64,000 bases of DNA, taken from NCBI GenBank assembly GCA_029582265.1, contig CM055835.1, positions 12,207,498 through 12,271,497 of the forward strand, read 5' to 3'. Below the pieces are notes generated by a model. The model was not told where the DNA came from. It did not search any database and saw only the letters and a program-made list of their open reading frames with translations. A program made the translations under genes and the position numbers. Of the stretch, positions 31,841-43,394 are shown one piece after another. The DNA is from Zoroaster sp. YZ-2022. Its lineage: Eukaryota; Echinodermata; Asteroidea; Forcipulatida; Zoroasteridae. Within the stretch, counting starts at the first letter, position 1. Every line of letters starts with the position of its first letter.

Positions 31841-33799
31841 ATGGCGGCCAATATCACAGCAGAGTCGGTGTTGGGTAAAATCAGCAAAGATCATTTAGAG
31901 TGCCCTATCTGTATAAAATGTTACACACAACCTAAACTGCTGGACTGTCTGCACAGTTTTTGCCTTAACTGTCTGCAAAAAATGAGAGATAGACAGTATA
32001 AGGAGAACAGATCCCTGATTTGTCCAGTATGCAGACATGTAACAATATTGACAGAAAAGGAGGTTGCTGGTCTGCCTAATGACTTTAAATTGAGTGCCCT
32101 GGTGGAGGAAGTCACTATGCAGGAAAAACTACTACAAGGTCAGGGGTCAGAGATCAAATGTCAAGCCTGTGATGAGGGGAACCGGGCAATCTCAAGATGT
32201 ATGGACTGTGATCACTTTCTGTGTCAAGAATGCCAACGAGCACATGAACGTTTGGCTGTGATGAAATCTCACCAAATCCACACGCTGTCTCAGTTGCAAT
32301 CAGGTGAGGTTACCTACAAGAGAAAACTGAGAGATTTCACTCCAAAATGTGAGACACACACCGATCAGAATATCAGCCTGTACTGCAACACATGTGAGAA
32401 GTTAATATGTGTGCTGTGTAGTGTTCTAGATCATGTTAATCCCAAACACTCTCTGGTAGACCTTCCTGAGGCTGTAAAGAAATGCAAACAAGATGTTGCA
32501 CAACTGATGGCAAAAGTGATGAAGAGCAAAACAGAATTGAACAATGCCCTGAGTGCTACAGAAAAGTCCCTGAAGAAACTGAACTCTATGTATGCAGATA
32601 CCAACAAGAAAATCTCCAGAAAAGCTGATAAGGAGGTTGCCAGGATCAGATTGGCAGAGCGGAAACTGAAGCAAGAGGCAGAGAAGACTTATAAAGACAG
32701 AGTCAAGACATTTGAAATTGCTCTCAGCAAAAACAGCAAAGAGGCAGTGAACAAGTTGGATGAGGTGAACCGACTGATGGATCAAGGGAGTCATTGTGAG
32801 ATTCTAGCTCTTCAGCAGAAACTCGTCCAATACCTCAAAGAATTGACAGTGATACAGCCAGAGAAAGTGTCTGACAGGTTGTCCTTCATGGACTTTGAAG
32901 AAGGTGAAAGGTCACTTGGGAGACTGGTTCTAGAAGATGAGTTAAACGTTGAATTAAAAGCTGCAGCTGAGGAATCACTAAGACCTGGAAGTATGTGTCT
33001 GAAAGAGAAATGGGCACTGAAAACAGATATAAAGACATTTGGACGAAAACAAACCAAGTTTAAATTGGCATATGATGTTGCTTCCTTCTCCAATAATGAA
33101 ATAGTTGTGGTAGATACTACACACAAACTGTTAATTACTTTTTCACCAGAGAGAAAAGATCAATCCACTGTCATTCCACAAAGACTACAAATCAAAGGTC
33201 TTACTAAACCAAGCAGTGTAACAGTGAATGATGATCAGCTCATTGTTCTAGACACTCCAGCAGTCAAGATATTTAACAAGAATTATCAGCTTCTCCATGA
33301 GTTCACACCAGGTAGAGGATCAGACAGTGAACCAACATGTCTTGCCGTGGATGACAACAATCTGATAGCAGTGGGTTATCAGAAGAAAGAGATATCTCTA
33401 CACAATCCAGATGGATCCCTCATCAGAACACTGCCAGCTCCAGGGATTGGCCATTATTTGACTACCTGTAAGCAGCGGTTTATCTACACTGACTATAGGA
33501 GCAAGAAGTTAGTATCAGTAGACTACAATGGTGTCATGGTATTCTCAGTTGATATCACCAGTGATAGGATTGCTCCATGGTACCCTACTGGTGTGTGTTG
33601 TGATACAGATGGCAGCATATATGTTGCTGTGTGTGATATGTTCACTTCATCAGGTGACATTAAGCGATTCAGTCCTTATGGCAAGTACATTGAGTGTATC
33701 ATCAAGGATTGCAGTCATTCATATGGCATCACATTCACATCAGGTGGTGATCTGGTTGTGGCTGCAGAAGAATCTGTTCAAATCTATCACCATGCGTAA
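31841..33799 (+). CDS. TRIM-D: RING/B-box/coiled-coil E3 ligase with NHL-like propeller
   Basis: 652 residues. All RING and B-box ligands kept; RING changes include Ile25, Lys47, Tyr53 and SLIC before Pro62. Coiled coil shares the seven-residue insertion with TRIM-C, as KEVARIR, and lacks three residues further on. Two more single-residue deletions are in the propeller (VNDDQL for VNRDDQL, YQKKEIS for YEEKEEIS). Propeller loops are the most diverged of the array: PSS for PRR, IAPWYPTG for MSEFIPTG, CSHSYG for CSDPCG, and the C-terminus ends HHA instead of HRV. Likely functional as all domains are open. Confidence 0.93.
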   Translation: MAANITAESVLGKISKDHLECPICIKCYTQPKLLDCLHSFCLNCLQKMRDRQYKENRSLICPVCRHVTILTEKEVAGLPNDFKLSALVEEVTMQEKLLQGQGSEIKCQACDEGNRAISRCMDCDHFLCQECQRAHERLAVMKSHQIHTLSQLQSGEVTYKRKLRDFTPKCETHTDQNISLYCNTCEKLICVLCSVLDHVNPKHSLVDLPEAVKKCKQDVAQLMAKVMKSKTELNNALSATEKSLKKLNSMYADTNKKISRKADKEVARIRLAERKLKQEAEKTYKDRVKTFEIALSKNSKEAVNKLDEVNRLMDQGSHCEILALQQKLVQYLKELTVIQPEKVSDRLSFMDFEEGERSLGRLVLEDELNVELKAAAEESLRPGSMCLKEKWALKTDIKTFGRKQTKFKLAYDVASFSNNEIVVVDTTHKLLITFSPERKDQSTVIPQRLQIKGLTKPSSVTVNDDQLIVLDTPAVKIFNKNYQLLHEFTPGRGSDSEPTCLAVDDNNLIAVGYQKKEISLHNPDGSLIRTLPAPGIGHYLTTCKQRFIYTDYRSKKLVSVDYNGVMVFSVDITSDRIAPWYPTGVCCDTDGSIYVAVCDMFTSSGDIKRFSPYGKYIECIIKDCSHSYGITFTSGGDLVVAAEESVQIYHHA

Positions 33800-34587
33800 A
33801 AGCAGAAACGAAATAAGAAAAGTCACACACAGACAACATGAGAACACCTAAAATGTTGTGCATGTAAACTCAACAATTTGACTTAAAAGGAAGGTACAAC
33901 ATTGGTATTATCACAGCTGTGCAAAAAACGTACTTGGTGTAAAGTTAGTACAAGTAAAATTATACTGTCAAATTTATACTCTGACTGAAGTACTTTTATT
34001 TTGCAGAAAAAACTGTGCACATTATACCCGTGATCTGGATTTGAAGGGGACAATATCGTCATGCTCGAAGCAGACTTTCGAAAGGACATGGTATTGGTGT
34101 CCTAATTTTAGATGAACTCATTGACTGAAAACAATATGGATGCTGGCCTAGATAACAGACATGATAAGATCATATTACAGCGTCTGACTGCATTTTTATC
34201 ATAATTATGCAGCCACTGGCCCATTATTTATGGCCCATTATCATGCGCTGTTATCTAGTTCAACACGCACAGTATTATTTTCAGGCACTGAATTTATCTT
34301 CAACTACATGTAGGACACTGATTCCATGCCCCGTCAAAAGTCTGCTCTGATCAGCACGATACTGTCCTTTTAGAGGGAAATTAATATTAATATTCACAAA
34401 AAACATAAAATGATGACAATTTTACATAAAACATACTATAAAACTTACTTGGTGAAAAGTTTGTACAAGTCTCAATCATCCTGGAAAAACTGTTTTCTGT
34501 CAAAAGAGTTTCCATCTTTATTGTTATGTCAATAAAGTTTAATTTCAAAAAGTTGACAATTCCATCAGAAATATTAATTTTTTAAAT
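33800..34587. other. TRIM-D 3' flank with a single 62-bp unit
   Basis: Collinear with the TRIM-A flank; the lone 62-bp unit is at 34139-34197. Continues as in 15226-15600 until interrupted at 34588 by the following insertion. Confidence 0.75.
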
Positions 34588-34595
34588 AAATATTT

Positions 34596-37027
34596 AGGTG
34601 TTTGGGTTGGTGCCCAAACACCTCTTGATATTGTTAGTTTTTTTTAAGGTGTTCAAGCTACAGCGCGAACACCTCTTGTTATTGTTCAGGTTTTTTTTGC
34701 TTTTTCTTCTCCTTCTTCTTCTCAGTGAAACATATCCAGAGCCAAAAACATAGTTGCGGAGTTCACAGAACCTTAAAACTTCACACATAGTTAGACCTTA
34801 ACATGTAGTTATATCTTAAGTTGTGACGTTTAACGTTAGAGTGAGGTCATCAGATATCGAATTACACTCAATCAAAGTTTATTATTTTCAAAAAATTATA
34901 TCTCATGAACCACAAAAGATATTTTCACAGTCTTTGCATCATCTGAAAGATCTTTAATTATGTCACATTTCGCACACAGACATGACCCTAATCTGACCTC
35001 TCCTTCTGGTCAAAATCACTATTCTGTAAATGCATTTGTATAGCCAAAACATAGTTGCGGAGTTCAAAGAACCTTAAAACTTAACACATAGTTAGACCTT
35101 AACATATACTTCCAGGTAACGTTGTGACGTCATGGTGAGGTCATCTAGTGAATTATTACATAATTAATTATAATTAAAACAATATAATTTATATCTCGTG
35201 AACCACAATAGATAATTTCTTGATTCCTTCATAATCATACAGAACATGGAGGACTTGACATTTGATACACAGACATGACCCTATTGACCCTTACTTCCGG
35301 TCCAAACTGAAAGTTCCAAGTTTAAAAAGCTCTTTACAAATTGACGCAAATCTGAAAGGGTATTCGAAAAAGCATTCAGGGTTTACAATGTATATGTTAA
35401 GTGGGATCTGTTCTTTTCAAAAATATATTTCCTGACGTCATCGCTTTTAACAGCGCCCTCTAGCGGCAGGTTTAAAAAGACACTTTTTGCTATCTTGAGA
35501 AAACATTAGACAGAATTTTACCAACTGTCATAATGGAAACCCGTATTATGAGTATGAATGACGTCACATGACTGAACCGGAACTTATGGTTGGAAGAATT
35601 AAAAATTATATGGGATGACTGAACCAGAAGTTAATGTATTCATTATAGCACATGTTATTTTAATTATATATTATGAAAACTCATATATATTATGAAAAAT
35701 CTCCTGAAGTAACTTTTGTTTTTCTTCTCCTTTTGCACCATTGTACAGATTGTTAATTGTCAAAAATATTAACAAAAACATGACCCCAATTTGACCTTTA
35801 CTTCCTGTCCAAACCAGAAGTCAAAGTTTAATATTTAAAAAAAATCATATCTCAACAACCACAAGGGGTAAATTCACAATCTTACCAGCATTGTATAGAT
35901 TGTTAATTGTCGAAAAATATTTACACAAATGTGACCTTTACTTCCTGTCCAAACCGGAAGTCAAAGTTTAATATTAAAAAAATATTTCCAAAACCGTACA
36001 TTATTAGCGAGGACGACGGTTTCGTCAAAATCACAATTCGTATCTGGAACTACACAAAAACGGGTTGTAAAAACTCGCCAAAGAAATGCCTTCTCTGAAA
36101 GAATTTCGGTACCAAAATTGACCCTTATGTAGCAGAACAGTTGTTTTTCACATTTGAACTGTTTTTTCAAGAATAAACGAGATTTCATTGATACACACAA
36201 TAATGAGTTGAACACACCTCTCGGTAAATGAAATGGCCACTTTTTATTTGACAACCTTCAGGACTTTTGAGTTGTGCCCTCCTTCAGCAAAAATATCTCA
36301 TAGACATGCGTCATTTGTTGATATTTTGTACAGAGAAAGGTCTGCTGAGTAGATACAAAATTTGGTCCGATTTGAAACTGCGCATTGTTGCGCAAGATGT
36401 TTTTGAAAGGGGGGTCATTGCAGATTTCATTAGTCTGATTGACTGAGGCAAGGTGGGTATTCCACTATGCTTGGGTTTCACCACAGAATTATCAGGATGT
36501 TGTTTAGATTTTGTGATAAACATGTCAGTTAAAAGAAAACTAGCACTGAACTGTTCTGATTTTGGTTGTTTCTGTTTTGAAAGAGGAATGATCGATGTAT
36601 GTAAAACCATCCGGTGAACAATAAAGATTCCGTGGCCAGTTTAAAAGAAAAATCAGAAACTTTTTGAAATTTCAGGGTAATTAACATCTGTTGGTCTTGA
36701 AATTCCCTTGTAACCTTGTTGAGGATCTTCTAGGTGTAGTCTGAAGAGAAGTTTTATTCGATCATTATCATTCTTTTATTATACCATTGCATTTGAAATG
36801 AAGTTTGAATTTGGTGTAGGGCCTAATGTGATTAAGTTCAAATCATTGAAATGGACTTCAAACAAATCATCGTTGGTAACCACATCATATTTTACAGGGT
36901 ACTCTTTAATATGAAAAAAAAATAATAATAATGTAAAGTTTCTTTAAAAAACATTCTGACGTCATCATCACTGCCCTGACAAAACTCGAACACCTATGTG
37001 TTTGTAATATAACAAACACTTCCGTCT
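34596..37027. mobile_element. 2.4-kb insertion flanked by AAATATTT
   Basis: Interrupts flank sequence that is continuous in the TRIM-B unit near 15600-15630. AAATATTT occurs at 34588-34595 and 37028-37035, an 8-bp target duplication. The left end is a perfect hairpin, AGGTGTTTGGG / CCCAAACACCT, followed by a weaker one, AGGTGTTC / GAACACCT. The interior has diverged direct repeats, with CATAGTTGCGGAGTTCA twice and ACTTCC...GGAAGT pairs several times. No protein domain recognised. Confidence 0.7.
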
Positions 37028-37035
37028 AAATATTT

Positions 37036-37353
37036 TTGTTTTGCAGATATTTGTGTATTCATTGTCGTCAACATTTCTGACAAGTTTAAAGTGTTGAAAC
37101 ATCATACTTTTGTAATTACACTAAATTTAATTGAATTTAATTACACAAAAATCTAAGAAGTCGACTCGTTTTGGAGCGACTGTTTGGAGTAACTGTTTAT
37201 TACCTACCCAACTTCCCTGAAGAACTTGCATGTAAAAGTAGTTCATTTGGTGTCCAATGTCGTTAATGTACATGTACGATACATACATTGTTTTCACGTA
37301 TTTAAAAAATCCGCATATTGAGATGATATCGTGTATCGCTGCTATCATGGCCA
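37036..37353. other. Resumed TRIM-unit flank, then spacer
   Basis: 37036-37125 continues the duplicated flank (compare 15610-15705). After that no homology or gene is seen. Confidence 0.6.
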
Positions 37354-38263
37354 TTGATAATCAACTATAAAATCTCAATATCGTCACCCCTACTGTACAT
37401 CAATGATATTTCAGGTACTTCTGATTTATTTTCATTTATTCTTTATGCAGATGACACTCACATTTTTCTGATGATAAGCACCTTCCTACATTGTTTGATA
37501 ATGTCAATCAGCATTTGGTTAATGTATGTGAATGGCTGAAAGCCAAACGACTCTCTCTGAACATGAAGAAATGTAATTTTATGATTTTCCATAGTCAAAG
37601 TAAGCACTGCAATATATGTAGTTCCAATCTCACTGTTCAAATGTTAAATGAACCCATTCAACGTGTTGATAAAACTAAATTCCTTGGTGTGACAATTGAT
37701 AGTAAGTTGACATGGAATCATCACATTGATGAAATTGCTAATAAGACATCGAAATCCACTGGTATTATGCATAGATTCAAACACTTTCCATCTAGAGTAC
37801 ACTGTACACTTTATTGCTCTCTTTTTATTCTTCCATACCTGAATTATTGTAATGTATTCTGGGGAAACACACTTCGTAGACACACCAACAAACTGTTCCT
37901 TCTTCAAAAGAAAGCCATTTGTTTAGTTTCCAAAGCTCATTATACTGCTCGCACGAATGCCCTATTCAAAGAACTCTAACTACTCAATCTTGACAACAAA
38001 TATCATAATAACATCTTCATTTACAAATTCTTTAAAGAACAACTCCCTGTTCACTTCCAAACTTACAACATTCATAACTACAACACCATAACTTCAACCA
38101 ACACTCATCTTCCAAAACACAGGCCACAATTTTTTCAACACACAATTCGATATACTGGTGCAACCAATTGGAACAAGCTTCCCAGTGATATTAGAAACTC
38201 ATCTACACTTAATGTATTCAAATATAAAATTAAAATGTACCTATCAAATTGTTCTATGTAAAC
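37354..38263 (+). pseudogene. Non-LTR retrotransposon reverse transcriptase fragment
   Basis: The first frame contains LLYINDI and LYADDTHIF, the YADD catalytic motif of reverse transcriptase. After a frameshift between about 37465 and 37490 it continues with VNVCEWLKAKRLSLNMKKC and FLGVTIDSKLTWNHHI. An in-frame stop follows at 37977, then a readable C-terminus ending in MYLSNCSM. It lacks the 5' part (endonuclease and RT fingers). This is the jockey/CR1-type domain order. Dead copy. Confidence 0.85.
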
Positions 38264-38580
38264 TACTTGTAATTATGTCTTATCTTAGTTTGTTAATTGT
38301 TATCATTGTATAGTACCCTAGTTAGGCTTGTAAAATTTGCAGTTTATTCGTGATTAGTGTTTTCTTATCTTGATTAGTGATTAGTGTTTTCTTATCTTGT
38401 TTGATTAATATCTGTCCATCTGTCGGTTTGTCCGTCTTGTAAGGCATCCCCAACTCAAGTAACCGCTTACCAGGACATACCTCCATTTCACCTTTTTTAT
38501 GTCCAATATTTCTCACCGTATTGTACACTGATTATTTATCTGTATACCGTGACTTTAGAATTGTGTAATGGAAACAAATG

Positions 38581-38902
38581 TTAACCCTCTTACTATTGAC
38601 ACACTTTAGTGGCAAGTAGCTACAGAGGTCAAAACCAGTCAACTGCCTGTTTTGACTGTTGACCCAAATGTGCACATAGGGGCAATTTTGACTGGTTTTT
38701 ACTGTCATTTTGACCACCCTGAACAATACCAGACAATGCTTTTACCAGTCAAAAATGGTTGACTCATTTTGACCTGTAAATGTACTTACTACACGTAAGG
38801 TTTGATAATGTTTGACTTTTAAGTGCACTAGATATACATGTACCTTGGGAAGTATATGAAAATTTTGACTGATTTTGACCCTTGTAGTAGTAGGAGGGTT
38901 AA
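38581..38902. mobile_element. TTAA-flanked MITE, core family 1
   Basis: TTAACCCTCTTACTATTGAC at the left, TAGTAGTAGGAGGGTTAA at the right. Core matches 10500-10792 in the opposite orientation (GGTCAAAACCAGTCAACTG and ACTACACGTAAGGTTTGA). Confidence 0.88.
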
Positions 38903-39123
38903 TGACATGAAATGAATGGAAAACAAATACTTTGAAACAAGATACTTCACTAAATAGTTGTCGGAAAAATGAGATATTTCACTAAATAGTTGTCAGAAGC
39001 TTAACAGCACAAAAGTAATTAGTTTATGACGAGACCCACTATAAAACCATTTTGGTGCATATTTACAGTAAAGCCATGCTTCTCATGATTACTTTGAAAA
39101 ATAAGTTGTTTAAAAGCATTTGT
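38903..39123. other. Spacer, nothing recognised
   Basis: AT-rich; contains a short duplication of TTCACTAAATAGTTGTC. Confidence 0.4.
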
Positions 39124-39420
39124 AAAACAGCAAATGTTCTGATGAAAAATAAAATGTAATGTAATCCAGAAACCATAAACCATAATGTAATCCAGAAACC
39201 ATAGGTACAAATCCTTCTTCACTCATTTTTTTAAAAATCAAAAGAGTAGTTATTGGCCTTACATATTGAATCTAGCAGGTTCTTTCTCAAAGGCAAAATG
39301 GACGATAAATGGACGATACACGGACATACACACAAACTTAACACGTGAGTGGACAGAAGTTAGTCAGGTGTGAAAGGAACACAAAAGAAGAGGATACAAG
39401 AAGCAGAGTCAAGTACTGGC
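39124..39420. other. Remnant of a fifth TRIM unit (upstream flank only)
   Basis: Matches 11100-11380 and its sisters: GTTCTGATGAAAAATAAAAT, CCTTCTTCACTCATTT, GGTTCTTTCTCAAAGGCAAA and GAAGAGGATACAAGA in the same order. It stops abruptly at 39420; no TRIM coding sequence follows. Confidence 0.8.
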
Positions 39421-40157
39421 CGCGATTTTTCTGCAGTACACACACACATGTAGCTGCCAACATTTCAAAACTCCAATTAGGAATGAAACTTTTCTCACTT
39501 CCTATTGCACGTTTACACAGTGGCGGACGCCATGATGAAACTGTAGGCTCTTCGCTGGTGTTTATTACCCATTACGAACATCGCACAAATTGGTACCCCG
39601 ACAAACAAGGTATCAATACTATGCTAATTGACATCCATAATACTTTTCAGTAATTCAGAACCTATTTATTAAAGCACACTGCACATACAAAAATATTTGG
39701 TATGTGTATCAATTCGGATTTTTATGATCGTTATATGTGATTTTACCCCGAATGCTCATTAAATAGTACTTTTATCAGAAGCTTTTTTTTTCGATGGATG
39801 AAAAACGTGAAATTCGTAATATTTAAAGAGCAATTCTTACTTTATTAATTCCTGAAAAAATTTGTAATAATTACTAAAAATTTGTAATAGTCGGCAGCTA
39901 TGCTATATGCATTTGTATACTCAAAATAAATTTTTGACTTTATTTTCCTAAAAAGAAAATCCTCCACAACCATGAATTACTATTATATAGAAAGGCTTTG
40001 CTTTTGAATTCATTTGGAAGTTACAAAAAATGTATACAAAAAAATTATACAAAATTTATGAAAATGTTGAAAAACCTAGCCTTAATCCCAGTACCCCCCT
40101 ACTTACAAAGCGAGCATTCTAACCATTAGACTACTATTACACTAGCAGGAAAAACTA
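39421..40157. other. Spacer with dispersed repeat
   Basis: 39895-40085 is a diverged copy of 61860-62035 (AAATCCTCCACAAC, ATTACTATTATATAGAAAGG, GAAAAACC). Nothing coding is supported. Confidence 0.55.
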
Positions 40158-41003
40158 TTGGCACTAGAACAATTCACTCGCACCGCAGCATTTCACCTTA
40201 GGAACATTGGAAAGTTACGCAAATATCTTAATTATGATGCAACAGAACAAATTAATCATTCCTTCATAATATCTCGTCTTGATATGGCAAATTCACTGCT
40301 TTATGTACTTCCACAGGATCAACTACGACGACTTCAAAAGATTCAAAACACTGCTGCACGTATTGTGACTCTCTCTAAAAAAATCATGTCATATCACCCC
40401 CATCATGAAAGATCTGCATTGGCTGCCAATATCATATCGTATTATTTATAAAATATTGCTTATCGTTTTCAAATCTTTGAATGATTGTGCACCATTATAT
40501 ATATCTGACTTGTTGAAATGTTATGCCCCCTCTCGCAAGTTACGTTCCAGTGCAAAATTTTTGCTGGCTGAACAAAAGTCTAAACATTCTTGGCGTGACA
40601 GATCTTTTGAAGTTGTGGCTCCACGCCTTTGGAATGATTTACCTCTGTACATTCGTGAATCTCAATCTGTTGACTCCTTCAAGAAAAACTTAAAAACTCA
40701 TCTTATGTGTATTGCCGATAAGGACTACTAACATTCATTTATGCATTTTGTCACAAGAGGGCGATATTTTACTTACCTTTTACGTCATCACAGCAGAATT
40801 TCGACGCCCCAGAACAGAATGTAAAGTAGATGTAAATTGGATGTAAATTATATGCAATCTTTTGTTTAGTATTATATTGCATTTGCTATTGTATTGTTGT
40901 GCTATTGTATGATTATCTTGTTTACTGTAAAGCGCCTTGAGCACTTCTTGGTGGATATGTGCGCATTATAAATCTTCTGTATTATTATTATTATTATTAT
41001 TAA
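40158..41003 (+). pseudogene. L2/CR1-like non-LTR element, 3' end
   Basis: C-terminal reverse transcriptase region with KDLHWLPISYRIIYKILL, VAPRLWNDLPLYIRES and SFKKNLKTHL, all typical of this clade. The first part (RRLQKIQNTAARIV) is in another frame, so there is a one-base frameshift near 40380-40400. The untranslated tail has GCGCCTTGAGCACTTCTTGG and ends in (ATT)n at 41003. 5'-truncated and dead. Confidence 0.88.
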
Positions 41004-41069
41004 ACTGATTGCATTAGTCAATACATTAAACATGTTTTGGATAAGTTTTGTTGTACAATCTCTTCCTAC

Positions 41070-41150
41070 CTGTCTGCTGCCCTCGCTTGTTAGCGGAGTG
41101 AGTAGCTTGAGGAGTGGATTGAAATCCAATGGGAACATATTGGTTGAAGA
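41070..41150 (-). CDS. nup188: nup188 exon n, last exon found
   Basis: 81 bp, phase 0, acceptor CTTCTTCAG, donor GTAGGA. Encodes SSTNMFPLDFNPLLKLLTPL then TSEGSRQ. The dead L2/CR1-like element begins 67 bases past the donor. Confidence 0.83.
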
Positions 41151-41257
41151 CTGAAGAAGGGAGAATATACCGCCGTCGACGTCCTAAAAGACATATCGGA
41201 GGAAATATTTTAGTTGGAAATACATAATTTATATCAAAGAAAAAGAACATTTAAAGG

Positions 41258-41630
41258 TTAACCCTCCTACTGATAGACCATTTGAAACCATTCAAAATGT
41301 CCACTTACCAAAATGCCCATTGGTTTTGTACACACATGGTGATACCATTTGAACAGTGTTGGTAGCAAGCTTTACTACCATTCAAATCCATTCAAATGCA
41401 TAGAGGGTCCATTTATTCACCACTTAGAAGTATCCAAACAAGGTTTTGTATTAGCTGTACTACCATTTGGAAAGATCCAAACAAGGTTTTGTATTAACTG
41501 ACCTACCATTCAAAACCATTTGGGGGAATCAATACTGTACAGTTATTTCACCATTCAAAACCACAAAAGCGAATGGTTTCAAATGGTGCATCAACTTGTA
41601 TGAAAAAGGTACCAAAAGTAGGAGGGTTAA
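41258..41630. mobile_element. TTAA-flanked MITE, core family 2
   Basis: TTAACCCTCCTACTGATAGA at the left and AAAAGTAGGAGGGTTAA at the right. The core is unlike family 1: repeated ACCATTCAAAACCA and AACAAGGTTTTGTATTA words. In the nup188 intron m-n. Confidence 0.85.
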
Positions 41631-41915
41631 ATAATTTATTTAAAGAAAATACAAAAACATCCACAATTATTTGCTAAATATATGGGAATGTTTGAGTCCC
41701 GACTTATGGTTGACAAATTGTTGATCTCTATTTGATAATGAGCAAGCTCAATACATTAACATTCCAGCGATCACGGTCAAAACACCAACGACCCGCTATA
41801 TTGTGGATACTCTTGTTTAATGTTACAACAGAAGTAAGAGACACAAATTAAGGACAGTTTTATTTTTGTCTGAGGGACAAACTGCACATACAAGACAGAA
41901 AAAAGAGATACTTAC

Positions 41916-41981
41916 ACTTTCCCAAAATTCTTGACATAATTGGGGTTGCTTTAGGAGTTGACATGCTAGTTGTATTAAATC
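41916..41981 (-). CDS. nup188: nup188 exon m
   Basis: 66 bp, phase 0, acceptor TTTCAG, donor GTAAGT. Encodes DLIQLACQLLKQPQLCQEFW then ES. Confidence 0.87.
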
Positions 41982-42331
41982 CTGAAATGATGTAATAAGT
42001 TACCAACGTAAACATCTGAAGCCACTTAAAAGTAAGGTCAAGGATTAGTAACTGAAAAATTCAAATTGAAATATAAAACTTTCTTGGTGTAAAGCTGATG
42101 ATGGTATCAATCTTCCCTCGAGAAATACTGTTGTCGATGAAGTACTGTCACTTTTAAGTCAAGAGAAATAACTTTCTATTTTGAATTTTAGGCCAAAAAA
42201 AGTCTCTGGTTTCTGGTTTCCGTGCTTGTCACCTCAGAGCCGCACATTGGCATTTTAAATTTTCTTCCTTTTTGCTATGAAACGATGTCCAATTGCAGCC
42301 AAAATTGCTGCATCGATTGGAATTCTGCCAT

Positions 42332-42492
42332 GCTGTGCACTAGTAAGCAGGAGGTCGTGGGTTCGAATCCCGCCCGAGTCGCCTGTGTAGTTTTTTCACA
42401 GACACTCGGAAAGCACTGAGTATACAGTGCTATACACACGTCGGTGTAGGGCAAAATTAAATCAATTGTTTATCTCCCGACGCAAGAATTTC
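42332..42492 (+). mobile_element. SINE-A, 5'-truncated
   Basis: Begins inside the tRNA-like head at GCACTAGTAAGCAGG; B box GGTTCGAATCC and full tail to TCTCCCGACGCAAGAATTT. Confidence 0.85.
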
Positions 42493-42561
42493 CCCATCCT
42501 GTATGCTGTGCTTTAAACGACTTTTTCACATAGGGGTATGAATGCTTGCCTGATTTGTGAG

Positions 42562-42739
42562 CAGGGTGTTAACCAGCATTTAGAAATAGGGTGTCCTATT
42601 TGCTGGAAATTTCAAAACGGGCTGTCCAAATTGTTCACTTAACAATACTTTTACATGTAAATGACAGATTGAAAAGTGTGTCCAAAATTGAAACAGGGTG
42701 TCCAACAGACATCCAGACACCACTCTGGCTAACACTGTG
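42562..42739. mobile_element. 178-bp hAT-like MITE with 8-bp target duplication
   Basis: Ends CAGGGTGTTAACCAG and, reversed, CACAGTGTTAGCCAG; flanked by perfect TTTGTGAG at 42554-42561 and 42740-42747. Confidence 0.87.
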
Positions 42740-43295
42740 TTTGTGAGGCCTTTCTTAGCCACCATACTTTGTGTATAGGAAATTTGGTCTGGTTCCAATA
42801 ACTGCATATACATGTATCACGTATTTCACAGGTTGGCACAAAAAAGATTACCAAAAAAATAAAAAGAAAAAAAAAAGAAAAAAAACTTTCACCGCACCGA
42901 TTTTTAAGCTGACCTATGACCAGAAACCAGAGACTTATTTATAAACCTTTGGGAAGAGTAATCTCAATTCCACATTAGAATGAATACACAAATCTGAATT
43001 GCATTTCACTCATTTCTCGTTGACGACACAACGTAATAAGCTGAATCCTTTATAAGGGTTGGTTGTTTCATGAACGTCATCATTCAACAAGGATATACAT
43101 ACTCTTAGAAGCAGTTTTGCCAACATTACCAATGCTATACCTTCCATTTAAAGGCATATTTAACCAAATATTTCAAGTCAATGACAGTATATATTAATGC
43201 ACTTTGACTTTGACAATATCGATGTTAAAAGGTCAGAGGTTAATTTCACAGAGCTGCTACAGGCAGAAAAAAAAATTACTTACCAGAAAATATTT

Positions 43296-43394
43296 CTAAG
43301 CAGATTTTGTTGGTTACCAGCTAAACTTTCATAAAGATTGTGTGTATTTTGGCTGGTGGTCTGTTTAATATTGCCAGCAAAATTATCTGCTTAG
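43296..43394. mobile_element. Small foldback sequence
   Basis: CTAAGCAGAT at the left and ATCTGCTTAG at the right enclose about 80 bp. Could be a MITE; no target duplication clear. Confidence 0.45.

Larger units (their letters stand above)
42200..42936. mobile_element. TIR element with two nested insertions
   Basis: 18-bp perfect inverted ends AAGTCTCTGGTTTCTGGT (from 42200 and ending 42936). Inside are SINE-A (42332-42492) and a hAT MITE (42562-42739). No coding sequence. Confidence 0.75.

Noticed and set aside
39500..39590. Possible first exon on the - strand with ATGGCGTCC
   Set aside because: Reading frame closes after six codons and no partner exon or homology could be found.
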